In this document: piece after piece, positions 1 through 6,554 of the stretch
How the letters are laid out: every line of letters starts with the position of its first letter
How positions within the stretch are numbered: the stretch's first letter is position 1
NCBI RefSeq assembly: GCF_023715225.1
Contig: NZ_JAMBNS010000009.1
Span: 124,001 to 188,000 of the forward strand
Reading direction: 5' to 3'
DNA length: 64,000 bases
Source of the DNA: Robertmurraya korlensis
GTDB taxonomy: Bacteria > Bacillota > Bacilli > Bacillales > Cytobacillaceae
Notes under the pieces: model-generated
Told to the model about the DNA's origin: nothing
What the model saw: only the letters and a program-made list of their open reading frames with translations
Databases searched by the model: none
Program-made: the position numbers and the translations under genes

Positions 1-1
1 C

Positions 2-1123
2 AATCATGTTTCACCGGAGCACGAGTGGCTGACAGACAGTGAAAAAGAGGATTGGTTTCATGAAAATAAAGAAATTTTAAATTGGGAAGATCAAGATGAA
101 CTCAATAATGGTTGGATTTATGGATTACCTGATTTAAATACAGAAAATCCGGATGTGTCCAATTATCTATTAGAGGCCGCTAAGTGGTGGATCGCGGAGA
201 CAGATATCGATGGCTATCGACTGGATACAGTACGACATGTACCAGTTGATTTTTGGGAAACATTTTCTAAAGAAGTGAAGAGTGTGAAAGATGATTTCTA
301 CTTACTCGGTGAGGTTTGGGACAATGACCCAAATTATATAGCTCAGTATGACAAAGTGGGTATTGATGGCTTTGTTGATTATCCCTTGAACGAACATTTA
401 CGAACGGCTTTTGCTAAGCCCGATCAATCTCTTTATTGGTTATATACGACTGCGGACCGAAACAAGACCATTTACGAAGATCCTTATTTAATGGGTACTT
501 TTATGGATAATCATGATACTCCGCGCTTTACAAGAGATGCGGTGCAAAACAATGAGCATCCCGGACCTCGCTGGAAGCTGGCGCTTACCTACTTGTACAC
601 GACGCCTGGTATACCGATTGTTTACTATGGTAGTGAGATTGCTCTTGATGGTGGGGAAGATCCTGATAACCGGAGACAAATGGATTTCCGGACAGATAAA
701 GAATTGGTGGATTATATTTCTCAAATTGGAGCAGCTAGACAAACACTTCCTTCCTTAACTCGTGGTACGTTCGAGTTTCTATATGAAGAGAAGGGAATGG
801 CTGTATATAAAAGGGAGTATGACGGTGAAACCACTGTTGTAGCAATTAATAATACATCAAAAACACAAACCGTAACCATTACAGAAGGTATTGAAAAGGA
901 TAAAGAACTTCGTGGAGTTCTCAGTGATGAAATTGTCCGTGGAAAAGGCGAGGAATATACGCTCGTTCTCGACCGTGACCAAGCCCAAATTTATATCTTA
1001 GGACAGAAAACTGGGTTGAATATTCCATATATACTTATAATGGGAGCTGTGTACGTAGCGTTTATCATATTTATCTATTTGCTCTGGAAAAGATCGAAAA
1101 GGAAAAAACTCCCGAATCAATGA
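2..1123 (+). CDS. Alpha-amylase family (GH13) enzyme with C-terminal membrane anchor, 5' truncated
   Basis: The frame is open from base 2, so the N-terminal part of the enzyme lies outside the window. GH13 catalytic motifs are visible in order: an Asn-His at the very start (end of conserved region I), GYRLDTVRHV with the nucleophile Asp and transition-state His, GEVWD with the acid/base Glu, and FMDNHDTPRF with the third catalytic Asp. It should hydrolyse alpha-1,4 glucans or maltodextrins. The last 35 residues form one hydrophobic helix (about YILIMGAVYVAFIIFIYLLW) followed by a Lys/Arg-rich tail, so the catalytic domain is probably held on the outside of the membrane rather than released. 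A MalR-like LacI regulator follows after about 115 bp, which fits a maltodextrin role. Exact substrate specificity cannot be read from this part. Confidence 0.9.
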   Translation, partial: NHVSPEHEWLTDSEKEDWFHENKEILNWEDQDELNNGWIYGLPDLNTENPDVSNYLLEAAKWWIAETDIDGYRLDTVRHVPVDFWETFSKEVKSVKDDFYLLGEVWDNDPNYIAQYDKVGIDGFVDYPLNEHLRTAFAKPDQSLYWLYTTADRNKTIYEDPYLMGTFMDNHDTPRFTRDAVQNNEHPGPRWKLALTYLYTTPGIPIVYYGSEIALDGGEDPDNRRQMDFRTDKELVDYISQIGAARQTLPSLTRGTFEFLYEEKGMAVYKREYDGETTVVAINNTSKTQTVTITEGIEKDKELRGVLSDEIVRGKGEEYTLVLDRDQAQIYILGQKTGLNIPYILIMGAVYVAFIIFIYLLWKRSKRKKLPNQ

Positions 1124-1238
1124 TAAAAAATATACTACAAAAGTATCGGATAGTTAGGGTAGAATAAGGAATAAAGATAACCTGAATAAATATTAATATT
1201 ATTCAGAAATGTAGTTATTAGGAAATGAGGTGGGTAAG

Positions 1239-2300
1239 ATGGCTGTTACAATAAAAGATGTTGCTAAATTAGCAAAGGTCGCACCATCTACCGTATCACG
1301 TGTAATTGCAAATAATCCTCGAATAAGTGAAAAAACGAAGAAAAAGGTCAGAGAAGCCATGGATGAGTTAGGATACCATCCTAACTTTATTGCAAGAAGT
1401 TTAGCAAGTCAAAGCACACAGGCAATCGGTCTTGTCATGCCGAGCTCTACTGATGTCGTTTTTCAAAATCCCTTTTTTCCAACGGTACTTAGAGGACTTA
1501 GTGAAGGGGCACATGAAAAACACTACGCGTTATATATGACAACAGGAAAGACTGACAACGAAATTCTAGACGGAGTTATACAAATGGTCCAAGGTGGACG
1601 CGTTGACGGAGTGGTCCTGCTTTATTCAAAAATTGAAGATAAAGTATTAATGTATTTGCAGGAAAGAGGAATTCCCTTTGTCGTTATTGGTAAACCTTTT
1701 AAGCATGTGGAGGAGATTACTCATGTTGATAATGATAACTTCCGTGCAACAAAGGAAGTAACGGAATACCTCATACAGCTTGGGCATGATCATATCGCTT
1801 TTGTCGGTGGAAACTTAAACCTAGTTGTTACGGTTGAGCGTTTACTTGGATACGAGAAGGCACTTCGTGAATCAGGAATTCCATTAAATGATGATTATAT
1901 TGTACATGAAGAATTTTTAAGAGAAGGTGGACAAGAAGCTGTAAGGGAATTGCTTTCTTTAAAGGTTCCACCCACTGCATTAGTTGTAGCGGATGATCTA
2001 ATGGCCTTAGGAGTTCTGAATACATTAGATGAACTGGGAATTAAAGTACCTGAAGATATCTCGATCATCAGTTTCAATAATGTACTAGTCTCAGAGATGT
2101 CAAGACCCCCTCTTACAAGCGTGGATATTAATATTTTTGATCTTGGGTTTGAAGCTGCTCGTAGCTTGATTCAAAAAATCGAAAACCCAAAAGAACCAAT
2201 CAAAAGAATTATTATTCCACATCAAATTGTTAAACGTTTCTCTTGTTCTTTCCCAAATGAAGAACGAGTGTTTTTGCCTAAAAAAGGGACTTTCAGTTGA
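1239..2300 (+). CDS. malR: LacI-family transcriptional regulator, MalR-like
   Basis: A 353-residue LacI-type repressor. The N-terminal helix-turn-helix (TIKDVAKLAKVAPSTVSRVI) and hinge (ARSLASQSTQAIGLVMPSS) are followed by a periplasmic-binding-protein-like effector domain with the family signatures GRVDGVVLL and FVGG and a C-terminal DISIISFNN segment. Sequence and context, directly downstream of a GH13 enzyme, resemble Gram-positive MalR repressors of maltose/maltodextrin genes; the effector is inferred. I chose the ATG at 1239 because GAGGTGGG lies just upstream. A GTG nine bases earlier would add three residues but falls inside the ribosome binding site. The stop codon sits inside the terminator hairpin. 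Confidence 0.85.
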   Translation: MAVTIKDVAKLAKVAPSTVSRVIANNPRISEKTKKKVREAMDELGYHPNFIARSLASQSTQAIGLVMPSSTDVVFQNPFFPTVLRGLSEGAHEKHYALYMTTGKTDNEILDGVIQMVQGGRVDGVVLLYSKIEDKVLMYLQERGIPFVVIGKPFKHVEEITHVDNDNFRATKEVTEYLIQLGHDHIAFVGGNLNLVVTVERLLGYEKALRESGIPLNDDYIVHEEFLREGGQEAVRELLSLKVPPTALVVADDLMALGVLNTLDELGIKVPEDISIISFNNVLVSEMSRPPLTSVDINIFDLGFEAARSLIQKIENPKEPIKRIIIPHQIVKRFSCSFPNEERVFLPKKGTFS

Positions 2301-2316
2301 AAAGTCCCTTTTTTTA
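2281..2316. terminator. Bidirectional intrinsic terminator (malR / SDR gene)
   Basis: An 11-bp stem (AAAGGGACTTT at 2283-2293 with its complement at 2301-2311) has A and T tracts on its two sides. It serves the LacI gene on the plus strand, overlapping its stop, and the convergent dehydrogenase gene. Confidence 0.85.
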
Positions 2317-2319
2317 ACC

Positions 2320-3183
2320 TTATCCATTGACGATTGTTCCACCATTAACATGAATCATTTGTCCACTGACATAAGAAGAGTCATCCGATGCGAGAAAAAC
2401 ATAACTCGAAGCTAGTTCATACGGCTGTCCCGCTCTTCCCATTGGTGTCGTAGAGCCGAATTCTGCGACTTGCTCGGCTGGGAAGGTAGAGGGAATGAGA
2501 GGAGTCCAAATAGGACCCGGTGCCACTCCATTGACTCGTATTCCATCCTTAGCAAGAGACTTTGAAAGAGATCTTGTAAAGGTAACAATTGCACCTTTAG
2601 TAGCGGAATAGTCAAGTAATTGCTCGTTACCTTGATAGGCTGTTATGGAAGCTGTGTTAATGATGGAGCTCCCTTTCTTCAGATGGGGTAGAGCAGCCTT
2701 AGTTAAATAGAAATAAGAGAAGATATTTGTTCGGAACGTTCGTTCCAGCTGCTCTGATGTGATATCCAGCAAACTTTGTTGTGGATGCTGTTCAGCAGCA
2801 TTATTGACGATAATATCAATTTTGCCAAATGCTTTCATCGTATCATCTACAATTTGGTTACAAATCTCCTCATCACCAATATCTCCTGAGGCAAGGATAC
2901 ACCGTCTGCCTTCTGCTTCAACTTGCTTTTTTGTGTCCTCAGCGTCCTTTGTTTCGTTTAAATAGGAAACGACAACGTCAGCTCCTTCTTTAGCAAAATA
3001 GATGGCCACTGACTTCCCAATTCCACTATCACCACCTGTAATAATCGCTACTTTGTCTTTCAATTTACCGGAGCCTTTATATTGTTCACTAACATGAATC
3101 GGAATGGGGTTCATTTCATCCTCGACACCGGGTTGGTGATTTTGATGTTGAGGTGGAAAAGTTTGTTTGTTATTCTTAGACAA
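2320..3183 (-). CDS. SDR family oxidoreductase (YhxC/YdaD-type)
   Basis: A 287-residue short-chain dehydrogenase/reductase with the classical layout: cofactor motif TGGDSGIGKSVA near residue 50, NNAAEQ in the middle, and catalytic YSATKGA with Ser upstream. The glutamine- and histidine-rich, proline-containing N-terminal tail of about 40 residues before the Rossmann fold is typical of the general-stress YhxC/YhxD/YdaD subgroup. It probably reduces carbonyls with NAD(P)H; the substrate is unknown. The TTG start at 3183 is preferred because AAAGGATG precedes it at good spacing. A longer frame exists from a TTG at 3201, but it would start upstream of that ribosome binding site. It is monocistronic and convergent with malR. 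Confidence 0.85.
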   Translation of the reverse strand: MSKNNKQTFPPQHQNHQPGVEDEMNPIPIHVSEQYKGSGKLKDKVAIITGGDSGIGKSVAIYFAKEGADVVVSYLNETKDAEDTKKQVEAEGRRCILASGDIGDEEICNQIVDDTMKAFGKIDIIVNNAAEQHPQQSLLDITSEQLERTFRTNIFSYFYLTKAALPHLKKGSSIINTASITAYQGNEQLLDYSATKGAIVTFTRSLSKSLAKDGIRVNGVAPGPIWTPLIPSTFPAEQVAEFGSTTPMGRAGQPYELASSYVFLASDDSSYVSGQMIHVNGGTIVNG

Positions 3184-3367
3184 GCATATCCATCCTTTCA
3201 AATGATCTTCTTCATTTTAGTAGTATAGGGTAAATGAGGGGAATTATATGCAAATGGAACAATTCAGAATAGGAGAAAAATTTGACGGATTTACATGAAT
3301 TATGATATAAGCAATAATATTAAAAATATTTTCTAATGAACGTAAACAATTGGAGGAAGTGACTACT

Positions 3368-4333
3368 ATGGAACATCGAAGTAAGATTATTGACTGTACA
3401 ATTCGAGATGGTGGCTTAGTGAACAATTGGGATTTTAGTGTAGAGTTTGTTCAGGACTTGTATAATGGTTTAAGTGAGGCTGGAGTCGAATATATGGAAA
3501 TTGGATACAAAAATTCAGCCAGGCTACTGAACGTATCCGAGCCCAATCCTTGGAGATTTCTCGATGATCACTTCCTAAAAGAAATTATTCCAGAGAAGAA
3601 ATTCACGAAGCTATCGGCTTTAGTGGATATTGGACGAGTAGACCCGAATGACATCCTTCCTCGTGAGCAAAGTATCTTGGATATGATTCGAGTAGCATGC
3701 TATGTTCGTGAAGTGGATAAAGGATTGGAACTTGTACAAATGTTCCATGATTTAGGCTATGAGACCTCTCTCAACATTATGGCGTTATCTAGTGTTCCAG
3801 AGCAACAGCTTATAAAAGCGTTTGAGTTGGTTAAAGAGAGCCCTGTAGATGTAGTATATATCGTTGACTCATTCGGAAGCTTAGATCCTGGAGATATTGA
3901 ACACCAAGTAAAAAAATTCCAAGCACTAATTCCTAACAAACAACTAGGAATTCATACTCATAACAATATGCAACTGGCATTTGCCAATACGTTAACAGCG
4001 TTTCAACATGGGGTTACGTTCCTTGATTCATCTGTCTATGGAATGGGGCGTGCAGCGGGGAACTGCAACACAGAGCTTCTTGTTAGCTATATTCAAAAAC
4101 CAAGCTACGAGCTTAAACCAGTTCTAGGCGTGATCGAAAAGCATATGTTAGACATGCGTAAAAAGTGGGAATGGGGCTATATCATCCCTTATATGATCTC
4201 TGGTGTACTCAATGAACATCCACGTATCGCTATGGCATACCGTGATAGTTCAGATAGAGATAAATTTGTAGAATTCTATGACAAAGTAACGACACCAGAA
4301 GCTACTATGGTCTTAGAGTCAAGTAATAAATAG
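3368..4333 (+). CDS. DRE-TIM aldolase (HMG-CoA lyase / 4-hydroxy-2-oxovalerate aldolase-like)
   Basis: A 321-residue TIM-barrel protein of the DRE-TIM metallolyase superfamily. The N-terminal IDCTIRDGG segment supplies the Asp-Arg-Glu-type catalytic residues. HTHNNMQLAFANT carries the two metal-binding His residues and Asn, and YGMGRAAGN resembles the GLGAGAGN motif of 4-hydroxy-2-oxovalerate aldolases. It therefore probably makes or breaks a C-C bond next to a 2-oxo acid with a divalent metal. No acyl-CoA ligase, aldehyde dehydrogenase or leucine-pathway gene lies beside it, so the substrate is unknown. The ATG at 3368 follows GGAGG at 3352-3356; a TTG at 3350 overlaps that site and is less likely. 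Confidence 0.8.
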   Translation: MEHRSKIIDCTIRDGGLVNNWDFSVEFVQDLYNGLSEAGVEYMEIGYKNSARLLNVSEPNPWRFLDDHFLKEIIPEKKFTKLSALVDIGRVDPNDILPREQSILDMIRVACYVREVDKGLELVQMFHDLGYETSLNIMALSSVPEQQLIKAFELVKESPVDVVYIVDSFGSLDPGDIEHQVKKFQALIPNKQLGIHTHNNMQLAFANTLTAFQHGVTFLDSSVYGMGRAAGNCNTELLVSYIQKPSYELKPVLGVIEKHMLDMRKKWEWGYIIPYMISGVLNEHPRIAMAYRDSSDRDKFVEFYDKVTTPEATMVLESSNK

Positions 4334-4348
4334 ATATTGAGATTTTTG

Positions 4349-4375
4349 AAAAAAGGCCTATACTGGCCTTTTTTT
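4349..4375 (+). terminator. Intrinsic terminator after DRE-TIM aldolase
   Basis: AAAAAAGGCC, a short loop and GGCCTTTTTTT form a compact hairpin with a T tract directly after the aldolase stop. Confidence 0.85.
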
Positions 4376-4574
4376 ATTTTCATTCAGTTTTTTCTATGTT
4401 TTATCACCATTATCAAAACAAAAAAGTGAAAAACTATTGTCATGGATGCGCTTTCGTGATAAGTTTAAAAGGTCATATGTGACATATTTGTGAACAATAA
4501 TAATTAAGTTTTTGATACGAAAACAGCGACCCTGTTGATCGGTTAAAACTCTTTATTTATTTCGTTTTATGACA
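4376..4574 (+). other. Intergenic region before the OFA transporter leader
   Basis: This is part of a gene-free stretch of about 390 bases between the aldolase and the transporter. It is A/T-rich and should hold the promoter of the transporter leader, but no -35/-10 pair stands out. A cre-like sequence, TGGATGCGCTTTCG at 4443-4456, matches only part of the CcpA consensus. A direct repeat of TGTGA occurs at about 4470-4488. I assign neither a function. Confidence 0.4.
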
Positions 4575-4679
4575 GTTGGTACTTAGCAGCGCTCCTGTAT
4601 AAGGCAAACCGTTGTAATGATTCAGGTGAAGGTTCCTTATATAGGGGTCTGAATTTGGATTTATTACAACGGTTTTTTT
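4575..4679 (+). promoter_or_regulatory. Conserved leader element plus attenuator hairpin, copy 1
   Basis: A 36-nt element at 4575-4610 (GTTGGNACTTNGCAGCGC, then NCCTGT, ending AACC) recurs at 6435-6470 with 29 of 36 positions identical and no gaps. In both copies the terminal AACC is the 5' foot of an intrinsic terminator. Here ACCGTTGTAAT at 4608-4618 pairs with ATTACAACGGT at 4663-4673, followed by seven T. The conserved part contains a possible small hairpin (GCAG/CTGT). Conserved sequence abutting a terminator upstream of functionally linked genes is the layout of a transcription attenuator, either a small riboswitch or a protein-dependent antitermination site. I do not recognise it as a known class (T-box, RAT, SAM, TPP, ZTP, Moco and c-di-GMP consensuses do not fit). 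Confidence 0.7.
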
Positions 4680-4723
4680 GTTTTCTATGGGAGCATCTAT
4701 GCATTGATGTAGGGGGAAAACAA

Positions 4724-5995
4724 ATGAAAGCAACAAAAAATCGTTGGCTTATTGCATTATCAGCAGTTGGAATACATATTTCCATTGGTTCGGTCTATGC
4801 ATGGAGTAATTTTACCGCTCCCTTAAAGAACATGTTTGGGTGGTCGGATTCAGAGGTAGCACTTACTTTTAGTATCGCTATCCTATTTTTAGGTCTCTCA
4901 GCTGCATTTTTAGGGCACTTTGTAGAAAAGTATGGTCCAAGAAAAGCAGGATTACTAGCAGCCATTTTCTTTGGTATTGGTATTACTGGTTCTGGTTTAG
5001 CAGTGGATTTTGGTTCAAAATACATGCTTTATTTGTGTTATGGAGCACTAGGTGGAATTGGACTTGGAGTTGGTTACATCGCACCTGTTTCAACTCTAGT
5101 AAAATGGTTTCCAGACCGACGAGGGTTAGCCACTGGTCTTGCTATCATGGGATTTGGATTTGCAGCAGCCATTTCAAGCCCAATTATGAACTCGTTGATT
5201 GAAACTGTAGGTGTAGCGAATACATTTTATGTTTTAGGTGTATCATACTTTGCAATTATGACTCTTTCTTCATTATATTTAGAAAAGCCAGCTGAAGGTT
5301 GGTTACCAGAAGGTTTTCAAGCGAAAATTGAAAGTGGTAAGGCAAAGCCAACCATGGAATTGTCACAGTTAATGGCTAATGAAGCAGTAAAAACAAAACG
5401 CTTCTGGTATTTATGGCTCATGTTGTTCATTAATGTCACTTGTGGAATTGCCATCTTAGCGGTAGCGAAACCATTAGCAATGGAAAGCATCGGCATTGAC
5501 ATGACAGCGGCAGCAGCATTGGTTGGTGCAATTGGTATCTTTAATGGTTTAGGTCGAATTGGCTGGGCTTCCTTATCTGATTATATCGGACGTCCAAATA
5601 CCTATACGGCATTTTTTGTTCTACAAATTGTCATGTTCTTCTTTTTACCACAAGTGTCTATTCAGTGGTTATTCATGGCTATGCTTATTGTCGTGTATAC
5701 ATGTTATGGGGGAGGATTTGCTTCTATCCCAGCATATATTGGAGATTTGTTTGGTACAAAGCAACTCGGGGCCATCCATGGTTATATTTTAACGGCATGG
5801 GCAGCTGCTGGACTAGTTGGACCTTTATTCGCGGCATGGATTAAGGATACTACTGGAAGCTATGCAGGAAGTTTAACCTTCTTCTCCGGATTATTTGTGG
5901 TAGCATTAGTCATTTCTATTTTAATAAGATTTGATATTAATAGATTAAAAGCAAAGAATGTCGGAAAGTTAGGGCGTTCTAAAGAAGCAGTATAA
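4724..5995 (+). CDS. OFA family MFS transporter (oxalate/formate antiporter-like)
   Basis: A 423-residue, twelve-helix major facilitator protein. The start (KNRWLIALSAVGIHISIGSVYAWS) and the loop GHFVEKYGPRKAG are characteristic of the oxalate/formate antiporter (OFA) family, whose best known member is OxlT. Many OFA members carry other small carboxylates, so formate or oxalate transport is inferred from the FdhF/FdhD genes that follow. The ATG at 4724 has AGGGGG seven bases upstream. The frame stays open further upstream to about 4655, but that part overlaps the attenuator hairpin and is not expected to be translated. Expression is probably controlled by the leader terminator at 4606-4679. 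Confidence 0.85.
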   Translation: MKATKNRWLIALSAVGIHISIGSVYAWSNFTAPLKNMFGWSDSEVALTFSIAILFLGLSAAFLGHFVEKYGPRKAGLLAAIFFGIGITGSGLAVDFGSKYMLYLCYGALGGIGLGVGYIAPVSTLVKWFPDRRGLATGLAIMGFGFAAAISSPIMNSLIETVGVANTFYVLGVSYFAIMTLSSLYLEKPAEGWLPEGFQAKIESGKAKPTMELSQLMANEAVKTKRFWYLWLMLFINVTCGIAILAVAKPLAMESIGIDMTAAAALVGAIGIFNGLGRIGWASLSDYIGRPNTYTAFFVLQIVMFFFLPQVSIQWLFMAMLIVVYTCYGGGFASIPAYIGDLFGTKQLGAIHGYILTAWAAAGLVGPLFAAWIKDTTGSYAGSLTFFSGLFVVALVISILIRFDINRLKAKNVGKLGRSKEAV

Positions 5996-6040
5996 TATCT
6001 AACAAAAATAGTGTAAGATAGGGAAAAAACGGTAAGTGAG

Positions 6041-6409
6041 TTGAAACGAGTGAATAAGTACGAAGCTGAGTTTAGCAATATTGTTCGAGCCTTTCGTAAA
6101 AAGCATATGGGAAAAGGTCCAAGCCAAGTTCGAACCACTTTCTCAAAAAACTGGGCCATCTGTGAACTGGAGGGAAATCTATCTCCTATTGAAAAATTCA
6201 TTGCCACTGCGGAAGATGGGCGTCAAATGCTTCGTTCTGCCCGTACAGAAATGGTAAAGGAGATTTATAAAAAAAATCATCCTACAGAGATGGAAGAATT
6301 GCTTGGAACAAAATTCGTTCGTGTGTTTGTCGATATCGATATTGAATTAGATATTGGTATGTCGATCTTTGTATTTGAAGATAACCTTGAAGAGAAATTT
6401 AATACGTAA
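6041..6409 (+). CDS. DUF2294 (MpsC-like) family protein
   Basis: A 122-residue soluble protein matching the DUF2294 family, now also described as MpsC-like. The family pattern is visible as an N-terminal amphipathic helix (KYEAEFSNIVRAFRKKHMGKGP), a central LEGNLSPIEKFIA segment and a C-terminal beta-rich end with repeated acidic residues (DIDIELDIG). No catalytic motif is apparent and the biochemical role is unclear. It lies 45 bp after the transporter and just before the second attenuator, so it is probably co-transcribed with the transporter. The TTG start at 6041 has only a weak ribosome binding site; a GTG nine bases later is an alternative. Confidence 0.7.
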   Translation: MKRVNKYEAEFSNIVRAFRKKHMGKGPSQVRTTFSKNWAICELEGNLSPIEKFIATAEDGRQMLRSARTEMVKEIYKKNHPTEMEELLGTKFVRVFVDIDIELDIGMSIFVFEDNLEEKFNT

Positions 6410-6434
6410 TAACTGTTGCAAGCAGATTAGTAAT

Positions 6435-6522
6435 GTTGGAACTTGGCAGCGCACCTGTTAAAGACTAACCACCTGAAGTTTTCGTCCTAATAAAAAGGAA
6501 GGATTTCTTCTGGTGGTTTTTT
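6435..6522 (+). promoter_or_regulatory. Conserved leader element plus attenuator hairpin, copy 2
   Basis: This is the second copy of the 36-nt element (6435-6470), starting 26 bases after the DUF2294 stop. Its spacing from GTTGG to the terminator foot AACC, 32 bases, is the same as in copy 1. The terminator pairs AACCACCTGAAG (6467-6478) with CTTCTGGTGGTT (6507-6518) and ends in six T. The stem sequence differs from copy 1, yet the AACC foot and hairpin survive, as expected for selected RNA structure rather than a recent duplication. It would set how much read-through reaches the molybdoenzyme gene. Confidence 0.7.
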
Positions 6523-6554
6523 ACATGAAAAATGTGTAAATGGAGGAATAAAAT

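Noticed and set aside
4443-4456. cre-like CcpA site before the OFA transporter
   Set aside because: Only the core GCGCTTTC fits; several consensus positions fail and no promoter could be placed relative to it.
4470-4490. Possible FNR box (TGTGACATATTTGTGA) upstream of the OFA transporter
   Set aside because: It is a direct repeat of TGTGA, not the inverted TGTGA-N6-TCACA form seen in the anaerobic cluster.
4655-4723. Longer N-terminus for the OFA transporter
   Set aside because: The extra 23 codons overlap the attenuator stem and T tract, and the internal ATG at 4724 has the only good ribosome binding site.
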